Source of the DNA: Centroberyx gerrardi
Taxonomy: Eukaryota; Chordata; Actinopteri; Beryciformes; Berycidae
Length of the DNA stretch: 64,000 nucleotides
Direction of reading: 5' to 3'
Assembly: GCF_048128805.1 (NCBI RefSeq)
Contig: NC_136005.1
Span: 15,079,760-15,143,759, forward strand
Part shown: positions 11,764 to 22,683 of the stretch, in pieces
Layout: each line of letters begins with the position of its first letter
Numbering within the stretch: the stretch's first letter is position 1
Made by a program: the position numbers and the translations under genes
Notes under the pieces: model-generated
Told to the model about the DNA's origin: nothing
The model's database searches: none
What the model saw: the letters and a program-made list of their open reading frames with translations, nothing else

Positions 11764-14700
11764 TTATCTTGGTATGGCACAGAGGCGGTAAGGTTTGGGA
11801 CAGTGAGTGGCTCCCAACTTGAAGTCCAGACTGGGCTCCTCTCCAGTGGGTGCAGAGAATGAGAACCTCTGAAGGAGGGAGGTGAAGAAGAGGAATAACT
11901 CCATCCTGGCCAGTGGTTCCCCAGGACATGCACGCTTACCTGGGAAGATATAATACTCTAGTTCAGTTTGATTCACAAATGTTTCAATGGGATTCACAGT
12001 AGATCGCTGCAGCACATAAGGATAGGATGTGGGCATTAATCCCCTCACCTCCCATCTACAAAAGCAAAGCCTTATCAATTACTAGTGTTTCTTTGTTACT
12101 AAATATTGGGGGGGGGAAACAAAACTCCAGATACAGACTAAATAAAATGGACCATCATTATAAATGTATGATTTGTGGCCAAGCTTTGTTCAAACCCACA
12201 GAACTTTATTTTAAATTCTAGCCAAGATCCCAAGGTTTCCAAAGATACCTGAATTACTGAATTACAAGGAAATATGTATAACATGGTGCACAAAACATCT
12301 AGATTTTTTCCATTTGATGTAATGATGCAGCCAAAATGGCATCTTGGGTTTTAATATTTCACTCAATATAAGCGTGCTACAGCTTCAATGAAGCGTTGGA
12401 ACAAGCAGATGCAGAATATGTCCGTGACATTGTCATACAGTATGGAAAAAAAATTTGTTCCAACTTTGAAGCTACTTAAGGGGAAATTTAGGGGAAACTC
12501 AGAGTGCAAGGGGTTTTAAGAGTAAGGATCCACCATAGAACTGAAATTAGTAAAACAATTATTATAAAAAATGTTTTTTATTATTATCACTTGGTTAAAA
12601 CAGCATGTAATTGATTTTTGGTTGTAACTACTGACCGGCTGAAAAAGGAAGGAAGGCCTCTCTCTTTCTAAATTTGCCATCCTGGTCCAGGAAGTGTTGA
12701 GGGTTGAAAGAGTGTGGAGTCTCCCACACAGACTCATCATGTAGAACTGAGTGCAGCGTGGGCAGGATCATGGTGCCCTGAGTTTAGAGCATTAATCAAG
12801 AAAGCAAATCAAATCAACCTTTTGCTGTTTACAAAACAAGTTTGTCATAAACTGTTTCACAAACAAAAATAATTCAAACAAGGGAGAAATAAACAAACGA
12901 CACAACAAGCATGACAAGGTGGTTTACACAATATATTTTACAGTGTGGCATGCGGGGCTGGGATCGAGTGCCGGCTGGGAGTCAGAGAGTCAGGAGTGGC
13001 CCAGCTGGCCAACAAGGCACATTAGCACCAAATTATCTTTTTCCCATTTGTATGTCTCTCTCAGTAGCTGCAAGACAGAAAATCTCTGGTCTACATGTGA
13101 GAGGAGCCCATGGACTGAAGCAGGGGAGCGTGTCTGTATGCCTGACCTGAAAAGGCTGCAGACTGATGGACTCTATACCCACGAAGGGAACATTTATACA
13201 GAGACTGTTGATTCAACACTGGAGGGGTTGAAGAGAGACTTACCACTGGTGGTGTCTAATTTATGTTGTGTTGGGTTGTCATTTGGTGCCTAATGAACTA
13301 TGGGCAAAAAAGAGAACTAAGGGGACGATCACACCGAGAAGCGTCGCTAGAAACGCGTCGCCACCAAAACCATTGTTTTCCTATGGTACGGCGCGCCTAG
13401 GGCGCGCTCTTCTCTTGCGACACGCGTCGCGTTTTTCTGGCGATTTTTAGGCGCACATAAAAGTTAAAATATTCTCAACTTTTCAGCGCAAGGCGCGGAG
13501 TCGCACCGCTCGTCAATGTCACATTTGGGCCAGGCAGCCAATCAAATCAAGCAGAAGGCGGGCTTTCCTTCCTGTTTTGATGCGGTTTGATGTGGTGGGA
13601 ACGGTGGGACACTGGCAAACACAGATGAAAAGCTGATATTAGCGGCCTTTAACCCGGTCGCACACACAGCCCTGCTCCACAGGCGCACCAAGCTGTTTTG
13701 CCCGACAGCGGTCTGCCTAGGTGTTTTTGACGCGGCTGCGCCTGTAGCGACGTTTCTCAGTGTGATCGCCTGCTAACTCTCCAGTGTCCTTGACGACAAT
13801 CCTTGTCACATACAGCAATTCCTTCTCACATGTGCATCATGTACCTTTGGGATAGTGTACTTGCCCAGCGTGGTGTTCTTGGTTGCCATATGGGCCAAAT
13901 TCAAGGGCAAGATGTTTCCCATTCTCTGGATCTCATGGATGACTGCGTCAGTATAGGGCATGTTTTCTCTGTCGGTCACAGAGGGTTGCCTGGATGAACC
14001 AACTACAGTATCGATCTCAGCCTGGACCCTCTCTGCACATAGAAAGAACAGGAAACAATGTCTGATTTGGTGTCCCTCGTACATGGCTGCTGAGAAAATT
14101 ATGCCAATGAAAGCCACACACCCTTGAACAATGCAAGTAACACAGAACCTGCCACCCACCCTACACTCACTCTCTCACTCTCTCCCTAACACAAACACAC
14201 ACACACACACACATACATACGCAAACACACCTTGTATGTGTGGGTAGTAGATCATGTATAGCAGTCCCCAGTGTAGAGTAGTGGTTGTGGTCTCAGTTCC
14301 AGCGGCGAACAGGTCCAGGGTGCAAAAAGACAAATTCTCCAGATCAAACCCAGAATCTGGATCCTCCTCCTACTGACAACACAACAAAGCAACTGCAAGA
14401 ATCAGTGGCTTGTCAACATTCATAGCCATTTCATTAGAAAATGCAGAGAGGACAAACAAACAGAATCTTAAGCCCAATACAACCAAACAAAATTTCCTTA
14501 CACACATGCACACACACGCACACGCTTGCAAATGCACACACACAGACCTCTCCCATTTCTGAGAGGAAACAGTCAATGTAGTCTCTTGGCGATGAGGGGT
14601 CATAGTCTTCTCTGTGTTCTTTGATCCTAATTTTCACAAAGTCAATCAGCTTATCCAACAGAACAAATATCCTCTGGTGAGGTCCAGGGAGCCACTTCAT

Positions 14701-17700
14701 CAGCCAGGGCAGCATGTTGTAAATCTACAGAGCAAACACACAGTTACCCAGACAGATAGTCTGCCACCTTAACAGCCTGGGAAAAGTTGTACTGAACACA
14801 GACGCAGATGGAGGCCAATAGCCTGCATATTCTTGACAATATCAGGCTTTCACAGATAGATTCATATCATGTAGCTGCTGTCCACTCATTCGTTCCATCA
14901 ATTCTTTTAGGGCACAGGATGATCAGGTTCAACATAGCCTTAAGCCACAGACTTGTGACAGATTTGTGATGAAGAACTCTGACATCACTAACTGGTGGCA
15001 GACAAAATAGTTGCCTATATTCAGTAGCCTAATTCCTATACTGTCACACTGAATGGAAAATGGACCATGTTCGTAAAGTTCGTAAAGTCAACCTCTCGGA
15101 TAATGTCTGTCAGTCCACCCAGCCCATCTCTAAGTGAAGTATTTCTGGTTAAATGTTGTGTGTTGAGGAATTTACATGTGTTCAAATTACACAAACATGT
15201 TAAGTATTTCAGGTTGATTCTGTTGTGTCATTGAAGTGGCTGCCTCTCTCTCTCTCTCTCTCTCTGCGAGAGTCAGTTCTCAACTCGTATGTGGACAACC
15301 TACTACAGAGTCATCAGAAGAGGAAGCAAGGACCCTGGTAGACAAGCTGCAAGCACTCCTGGCAGGACGGGATTTTGAGCTGCACCAGTGGGCAAGCCGC
15401 CACCCAGCAGTTATCAGCCATCTTCCCTCAACCGCCAGGTCTGACAGTGCTGAGGTCTGGATAGCACATGCCCAGCCAGATGTTCAGGAGTCAGCACTAG
15501 TCCTTCTTCGGCACTGCCCATCTGACACTATCATACAATCTAAGAACCATTACCTTCCCACAGACCACTCTGCACACCAAAATATTAGCCAGTCAATACG
15601 ATTCCTTCGGCTATCTGGTGCCCTTCAATGTCTTATATACCTTGTGTAAAGCACTTTGTATTGCCTTTGTGTACAAAATGTGCTATATAAATAAACTTCC
15701 CTTGCCTTGCCTTGCCTTTCTTTGCCTTGCCTTCACAACAAGAGCTAAGGTGGTGGTGCAACAGCTGTGGGCAAAGCACAGAGAGTGGGATGATCCTGAC
15801 CTACCGGAAAACCTGCTTCAGACCTGGAAGGAGTGGGAAAGTGAATTGTCCCACTCCTCCCAGATGCTACAGCAGTCCAGAACTGGACACTCCAAGCAGT
15901 CAGAGGGACATTCATGTGTTTTGTGATGCCTCAGAGAAGCCTGCGGCTCAGTAGCCTACCTTAGACCCGAAGAGTGGTAAAGTTGAGGTAGCCTTCCTCA
16001 CTGCAAGATCATGATGTGGCTCCTAAGAAACAGGACCATCCCTCGCCTGGACCTATGTGCGGCTCTAACAGGGGTACAGTTGGCCTCAGTTCTCACCACA
16101 GAGCTCACTCTGCCCATCCAAGTCATCCTGTGGACCAGTTCGACTACAGTGCTGATCTGGCTTAAAACTGATTCCTGACAATTTAAAGTCTTTGTAGGCA
16201 CCGGTTGGCTGAAATACAGGATTTGACTCATGGTAAAACCTGGCGGTACGTGGACTCGGCCAACAACCCAGCAGACGACATAACTAAGGGAATGACACTG
16301 GCTGAGCTAGGGGCACAGAGTCGTTGGTACCAGGGACCTACCCTCCTTCACAAGGCGCCAGATCAGTGGCCAGAAATTCCACCAGCTCATTATCTAGGCA
16401 GTGAAGAGTTCAAAAAAGCAACAATCTGCAACTTCACAACCCTCAGTCCTTGTTCCAAGATACCTGATATGATACCTGATATCAGATCATTCACTTCCCT
16501 AGTAGATCTCTTCTAAGCCACCGCCCAGACCTACACTAGGCAGCTGACTCCACTCCCTCTGTCAGTGACTACCGGGAAGCTGAGAACCTTATCCTCCAGC
16601 AGGCAAAGCAAGACTGCTTCCCATCAGAGCTCACTCATCTCAGAACAAGGTAAACTACTACCCAGCAGCAGCCGGCTGCTGCTAGACAGCACGACTCAGC
16701 TGATCTGTGTGGGAGGACGGTCACAGCACCCATCTCGACCCTGAAACAATCCACCCAATCGTGCTCGACCATCGACACCTAATCATTAGAGACCTAGATG
16801 AAAAGCTTCGCCATCCAGGACCGGTGCGGGTATTTGCCGAAGCCCACAGAAGGTACTGGATCCTGCATGGACAAGAGAGGTATTCGCCGTTACCAGCGAG
16901 GGTGCACCAACTGCCATAAATGGTGTGGTAAGCCTGAAGTTCCTCAGATGACAGATCTCCCTCCATGTCAACTATGTCTGCACCAGCCAGCATTTTACTG
17001 CAAGGCCTTCACCACCTAGCACCCTGACCTACAAGCCCAACTACCCAAGCAGCAAATCAGATTTAATTCCAATCCACCAAACGCCCCCCATTTCAGTGGA
17101 TGTTGGGAACGAGAGATTCGTTCCCTGAAACAGCACTCCAGGTGACCCTAGGTGCCCAGTCAGTGAAGAAGTGCTCAAGACTGTTCTGATGGAGATTGAG
17201 GGGATCCTCAACTCCAAGCCTCTTGGCTATATGTTTCATCCAGCGTTGCAGATCCTGACCCAGTCACCCCCAACTGCCTGCTGATGAGGCGGCCAGATGC
17301 ATCATTACCCCAAGTGGTGTATCCCGAATCGGAGATACTCTACCTCCTGGCCTGCAAACGCGCCAGAAGTGGACCTCGGAAACACCAGACCTATAAGTCG
17401 GTCTCACTGCAATGACAGTGGATCCACAGTTACCTCGCGCACTGTGGCCTGTTGGGAAGATCGCCCAGATCATCATCTGTGACGAGCATTTTCCTCCTGC
17501 TCGGTTATAATGTTGCTGTTGTGGTGTTAAGTGTGATATTGATGTGCAGTTAGTGTGTAGTTATTCAGTTGGTTGATAATTGGGTTGTATATTTGGGTGA
17601 TAGAACCTATGCATACGTGACAGTTGCAATGTTGAAGCATGTGGCTAGCTTTAAAAGGTACAGTTCACCAATTTTTCCCACTAACAGTTAATAGTGGTAC

Positions 17701-18409
17701 ATTTTGTAGTTATATGGGAAATGTGTATTATTTTACCTTTCTATTGCCTAGAACTAACATTTAACCCTCAATATCCCATTCATGTTATGTTATGCATATG
17801 GTATCAGCTATTACATACAGTTTACGTTAACGATGCTTGCTCCATTAATGTCCAAATGCCTGTCTTCAGCATATAGAGTAATGTAAATATTATGGATATA
17901 GAAATACTATGGCCTGTAATTGTGTAATTATAATGAGGTTTAATGTACATTTCTTGTTAACTTGCTTACATTTCAGAACCACACATTCAAATTCATATTC
18001 AACTGCTTTCTCAATAAATATTCTTGGATCGTACAGAGACATCTGGTTCAAATTCTTACCGGACACCCTGCAGCGGGCCAGTCACACAAGTATTTTAATT
18101 AAATTTTTTTTTTCTTTCCTGACAGTATTTTGTAATTCATTTTGGAGTATTTGTAATCTGTAACAAGATACATTTAGATATATTTTTGCCCTTCTCTAAT
18201 GGTGGCCAATAAGAAAATGAATGAACTTGAGATTTATTACAGATCCAGTGACTCATATATCTGAACTATAATTTCACCTGGTTTCATTCAAAACATTTGC
18301 TGTTTATGTCTTGTAAATACGTTGAATTGATCCTGGACTATGGGTGGAAGTGTACACACACACATACACATGCACACACACACACACAACACAGACACAT
18401 ACATACACA

Positions 18410-18446
<37 letters not shown>

Positions 18447-21400
18447 CTGTGTGTCTTCAACATTCAATGCTCATTGCCAGTTTCTGTGGTCAGGCTGGAT
18501 ATAGCCTTGTGTAGCCTTTAATGCTCTTATTATACTTTATTGCATTAAATTCACTTTAAAAATCCTCATAATGCCTGTCCTTCCGTGTAACTTAGAGGCT
18601 CACCTGTGCCCATGTCCCTCCCTCTAAGTACACCAACTCATTGAAGTCCTGAAGGATAGACTGGTACTGCTTGTCACTGTACTCAAAGCGATCCCCAAAC
18701 ACCAAGCAGCAGATTACGTTGGATACAGCATTGTTCACCAGCAGCTGGGCATTGAAGGGCTCACCTGAAAAATGAAGAGATAATGCGAAAGAAACATTGT
18801 GAAACATAGGGCCAAGCCAATCGTCAAAACGTAAAATGTATGATGGGCAGAAAGCAAGGAAAAGCACTATTGGATATTGATTATGGGTAATTAGTTGATA
18901 AGTAGATATAGCAAATACATAATACAGTTAACTGCCAAAATGAAGTATACACTTGAATTCTAACACAGATGTGGTTCCTCAGATAATCAACAATTAACAT
19001 GCCATTGCTTAGAGTCATGTGTCCCCTTTTTGGACCCAATTGTCCAATATTTTGACTACCACAGCTCAAAGAAGAGATTTCAGTGAATTTGAGAGAGGGG
19101 TGACTGTTAGAGAATGCTCAACTTGCTGATGTTTGACAAGGACCAGGTTCAAGTGATGTTGGCAAATTGGAGGGAAAGAGATCATCAACTAGGCGCAACT
19201 GTGGAGAGAATTACATACTCCCAAGCTACAATGCCCATGAATTGGTGCAGGATGCAAGGAAACACAGATGAGCCACTCTGAATCAGTCAACTGCATGTCA
19301 ATCTAAGGTGTGAGCAGGTAGTTTCATCAAGAACAGTCCCTTGAAAACTTTATAGAGGGATGCTATACTTGGGTTACAGTGCATGAACCCCTTATAACAC
19401 ATAAAAATACACCTTTGCAAGTGAAGTGGTACAAAGAACACAAGCAGTGGTCTGGTGAGCAGTGGAAAAAGTCATATGGTCAGATGGGTCATCACACGCC
19501 AAATTAAGTCTACAAGCCAAAGTGCTTGTTTACCAGGGTGAAAGGTTCAGGTGGCTGTGTTACAGTGTGGGCTGCTTTTTTCCATTGAACCCATAGCAGG
19601 GTAAATGCCAAGAACTGTAGGGGGGGGGATTTTGCCTTTTTTTTTGATAGTTGACAGTAGATAGACAGGAAAGATTAGGAGATAGAGATGGGGATGACAT
19701 GTGACAAAGGTCCCAGACCGGATTCAAACCCAGGATGGTTACATGGTACATGCCTTAGCACAGATTCTAAAGCATTACCTGAGGCAGTGTATTCCACCAC
19801 ATTATTAAAACCAAATCATCCATATTAATCACCAAATCATAGAATTTCTTGAGGAGGAATGTTTTTTTATCTGTCCAATTTAGTTCCACACATTTTAAAA
19901 ATCTATGCCAAGCCAGTGCACTGAAGTTGTTCTGGTAGCCCATGTTGGCCCAGCGCCATGTTAAGACTCTTTATGCTGGTGATTCCTTTACTCTGGCACC
20001 TACCTGTAGTTTCGTAGGTCATTTATCGTCATGGTGCTTGTTAATATGCTTTCTATCATATTGCATCAAAATAGATCATGAAAGCATTTAGAGGGATGGA
20101 TACTTTGGGAGGCCCAACTATGGGTGGCTTGGGGTCAATCACATATCCAGGTAATACACACATATTGCCCTGTAGCTGGTTAAGAAGAACTAATGAGTTG
20201 TTGCTTGTTAAAAAGTAATTAAGATTTGCGTAATACCTTGCTGATGGGCAAAGGCCTCATTCAGATAGTGGCACTCCTGCTGGATGGATGGTTCGAGGTT
20301 CTTCTTGCCCACACCAAAGTTCCTGAGTGTATGGAGAGCAAATCTCCGCTGCTGCTTCCACTGATAGCCATTTGATAGCAACAAACCTGTTGGGAACATA
20401 AAACAGCGTAGACTGAAAGCAACTGGAACTGACTGAAAGCAACAGTGTTTAGGTTTTTCATCCCTTTTCATTGCACGAAAGAGGTGTTAATATAAAACAG
20501 TACTCTTGAGATGGTCTCAAAAGCAATGTTTTCCAATATATTTTAAATTGTATTTAAAATCAATACTAGACACATTACTTATTTGTGGGTCCTATCTGAT
20601 ACTATTGTCTTGAGTAGACTTAGGTACAATCACTGGTAACTTTTTCAAACAAAATGCAACACACACTACCTTTATTCCCAACCATGTCATGAAACAGCGG
20701 GATGACAGGGCGATCTGTGTAATCCTCCCCTTTTTGGACCAAGGCTTCTCTCACAAGCTTGTACCCGTTGATTATCACAATCCTTCCACCAAAGAGTCGA
20801 AGGCTGAAAATGTTTCCATATTTCTCTGCAAACTGAGAGAGAAACAGCAGATTGGTATTGTGGTCCAACATTGAGCGGTCTGTTCACATTGTAGAGCTCA
20901 CTAGGAAAATGTGATCGATGAGGAATATGAAAGGAATAATGTTAGATAGTATGACGCCAAGGTTAACTATAAAAGCTGGAAATTCGGGTTATACTCCATG
21001 AATGTTGGGTGCCATGCATTTATTGCCAAATCCACCACTGGTTTAGTCTTTGGGATTTGTTTGATTTATTAAGACCAATTATGAAGCAGCCAAAATAAAC
21101 AGCCATGTGGCTCTGGTTGAAGATAAAAAACACCAGGTAGGGCCCAATTTAAGGAAATCATAATGACAAGTTTTCTTTTACCATATGATGGCAGCAGAAT
21201 TGGGTAGTCACACAATATCCTCAATTCTTGGTATACTTGTTTCATGGGTAAGCCTGTTGCTGTTCATACAATGCACTTTCTGGACCTCTGAGTGGGGGAG
21301 AATTGTCCCATAATCCCGGGATGGTTGGCAGATTTTACTAATGGGTTAGCTGTCCCTGTAGCTCGTTGCTGTTAAAATTAACGGTGAGGTTGGAAATATT

Positions 21401-22085
21401 CAGAGAGATGTTGTAAGCCTGAATGTAGGTGCAATGAGGTTGTATGATCAGTGGTGGCAGTAGGCATAGATAGGGGTGGTTCAAATATGGTAGAATTTAT
21501 TTGAACACAAATGACACATTTTCGTAGGTGCGATTAAAAAAAAAAAATAAGGAGCTAATACAGGCATGTCTATTTAGGTTATTCATTTCTAGGCATAGAG
21601 CTGACAAGGCAGATAATAAACTAAAGAGCAGAAGCCAAAGATACAGCCTAAAACAACGCAAAATCAAGTAATATTTCTATGGGCTTGTATTACTACAGGG
21701 ACTTAGCGTATCTATGGCAGCTACTCAGTGAGTTTATAGTGGGCATGTGGTAGCCTGTCGCACTGAGCAACATATCTTACTACACGGACAGCGGATGTCA
21801 CTGACCACTGGCATATACCAGTACACGGCCCTGCTGAAACTATCTGTTTTATAACTGTTGTAACGCATGCCTGCCCACTCGTACCTTGGTTAACTCCAGG
21901 TGTATTTCGCTGGGTTTGATGCGATGAAGGTCACCAATCAGAGGAAGAGACCATGGTCCAGGAGGAAAGTTTCTCGGGGCTCTGTTCTTCAAAACATCAG
22001 CAAACAACAAGAAAACACACACAAATATCAAAACACTCCTCCCGTCCATCCATCCCAGGGCTATTACGTCATATAACGTTTCCAT
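11764..22085 (-). CDS. CYP2-family cytochrome P450, gene B (complete, 498 aa)
   Basis: Complete tandem paralog of gene A. Coding exons on the minus strand: 22085-21885, 20832-20670, 20386-20237, 18764-18604, 14724-14548, 14369-14231, 14032-13845, 12777-12636 and 11939-11764, summing to 1497 nt (498 residues). Landmarks in order: [15 protein letters not shown] start and anchor, RNFPPGPW hinge, [23 protein letters not shown], then [17 protein letters not shown] with the haem-ligand Cys445. Expected to sit in the endoplasmic reticulum and oxidise lipids or xenobiotics with P450 reductase, as known for CYP2 enzymes. Intron 4 has grown to 3.9 kb through a BEL/Pao fossil. Exon 6 uses the second AG of a CAGTAG acceptor, because the first would begin the exon with a TAG stop. 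Its start lies 598 bp from that of the divergent gene C. A longer in-frame N-terminus from 22157 is less likely. Confidence 0.95.
13321..13773. mobile_element. Harbinger-like MITE (453 bp), intron 7 of gene B
   Basis: The left end GGGGACGATCACACCGAGAA pairs with the reverse of the right end, GCAGGCGATCACACTGAGAA, and the match continues through a CGTCGC block. TAA is duplicated at 13318-13320 and 13774-13776, and gene A keeps the empty site (TAA at 391-393). A 3-bp TAA target fits PIF/Harbinger. The GC-rich interior has no ORF. Confidence 0.82.
14780..15284. other. Inserted DNA of unknown class left of the BEL/Pao fossil
   Basis: Part of the roughly 3.6 kb (about 14780-18350) present in intron 4 of B and absent from A. 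A TC microsatellite lies at about 15244-15265. I see no gene and no clear terminal repeat. Confidence 0.4.
15285..17500 (+). mobile_element. BEL/Pao LTR-retrotransposon pol fossil, intron 4 of gene B
   Basis: Old, incomplete copy of a BEL/Pao element. Recognisable parts in order are the C-terminal side of reverse transcriptase/RNase H, the NPADDIT-type region that follows it, the integrase zinc-binding segment and part of the integrase core. It is broken many times and lacks gag. An LTR-like 3' segment with a poly(A) signal near 18014 may extend it to about 18085; a matching 5' LTR was not found. A LINE tail has inserted within it. It is absent from the matching intron of gene A, so it arrived after the A/B duplication, yet it is well decayed. 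Confidence 0.8.
15595..15740 (+). mobile_element. LINE 3' tail with CTTGC repeat, nested in the BEL/Pao fossil
   Basis: Contains the typical fish L2-type 3' end TGTAAAGCACTTTGTATTGC, then GTGCTATATAAATAAA and a short (CTTGC)n tail to about 15740. It interrupts the surrounding pol fossil and is therefore younger than it. Confidence 0.7.
17501..18350. other. Inserted DNA right of the BEL/Pao fossil
   Basis: AT-rich sequence, some of it perhaps the 3' LTR of the BEL/Pao fossil (poly(A) signal AATAAA near 18014). No coding capacity recognised. Confidence 0.35.
18350..18446. repeat. Imperfect CA microsatellite
   Basis: About 95 bases of (CA)n with interruptions, in intron 4 of gene B. A shorter CA-rich tract occupies the same place in gene A (about 1378-1410). 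Confidence 0.95.
18960..19620 (+). mobile_element. Tc1/mariner transposase relic, copy in gene B intron 3
   Basis: Co-linear with the relic in gene A (2440-3150): shared blocks include [20 protein letters not shown] and [10 protein letters not shown]. It retains some sequence lost in A (for example around 19140-19160) and is cut short on the right by a SINE. Confidence 0.72.
19621..19768 (-). mobile_element. tRNA-derived SINE
   Basis: On the minus strand it starts near AGGCATGTACCATGTAACC, has a B-box-like GGTTTGAATCC, and ends with an A-rich tail (plus-strand T run at 19637-19645 and G run at 19620-19628). This matches a SINE common in percomorph genomes. Gene A lacks it at the same point of the Tc1 relic. 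Confidence 0.65.
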
Positions 22086-22683
22086 TTGGTATTTTTCAGG
22101 AGCAGGACACGTAAAATGTTTGTTAAGCGATTCTAGTACGAGTGCTGCTCGACTCAACTGGTGAATTTGTTAAGAAGGCGGAAATGGGGTGTGTGTGTGT
22201 GCGCGCGCGCGCGTGCGTGTGTAGTCACCTACCAGACTACCTTTGATTAATGAAATATATATTGCCTGAGCTTTTGATACTGGGACTGATGTGACAGCTA
22301 AATTGATGTATTTTGAGGTTGTAAAAAGTTTGCTTACATTTGTAACGTTTGTAAACACTGGAGTAATATACTAGCTCAGTATTTTCCATCTACAAGTCAA
22401 AATCTTCAAAAATCAAATATGCCTAAAATGTACATTACATGGTTAAAGATTTGCTAACTGGAAGAGTTCAAGTTCCACCTTTGTTTTCCACTTTCCCCGA
22501 CAGAGCTGAGAGGCCAGCAGTGTTACATAACATTTGTTTTTTGAAGCCTGCTATTCAGGCTCCTCCACTCTTCTCACAAAGCTTTTGAAGAAGAAGACCA
22601 CCAAGTGGGGTATCACGTCTCTGCATGATCACCACAGCATTCAGACTGTGATTTTGCCAGAGGGCTTTTGCAAGATTATCATC
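22086..22683. promoter_or_regulatory. Divergent (head-to-head) promoter region of genes B and C
   Basis: Only 598 bp separate the ATG of B (minus) from that of C (plus), so both promoters and 5' UTRs lie here. It contains the GT/GC tract at 22189-22223. No strong TATA box is evident on either strand. Confidence 0.6.
22189..22223. repeat. Alternating GT/GC tract
   Basis: A run of GT repeats followed by GCGCGCGCGCGC and mixed GT/GC. Alternating purine-pyrimidine DNA of this kind can adopt the Z form. It lies about 105 bp upstream of the ATG of B. Confidence 0.9.

Noticed and set aside
15236-15649. 137-codon ORF as a host gene
   Set aside because: Its content belongs to the BEL/Pao fossil and runs into a LINE tail.
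19621-19768. Possible tRNA gene, because of a B-box-like motif
   Set aside because: No cloverleaf can be drawn and an A-rich tail follows; it fits a tRNA-derived SINE.
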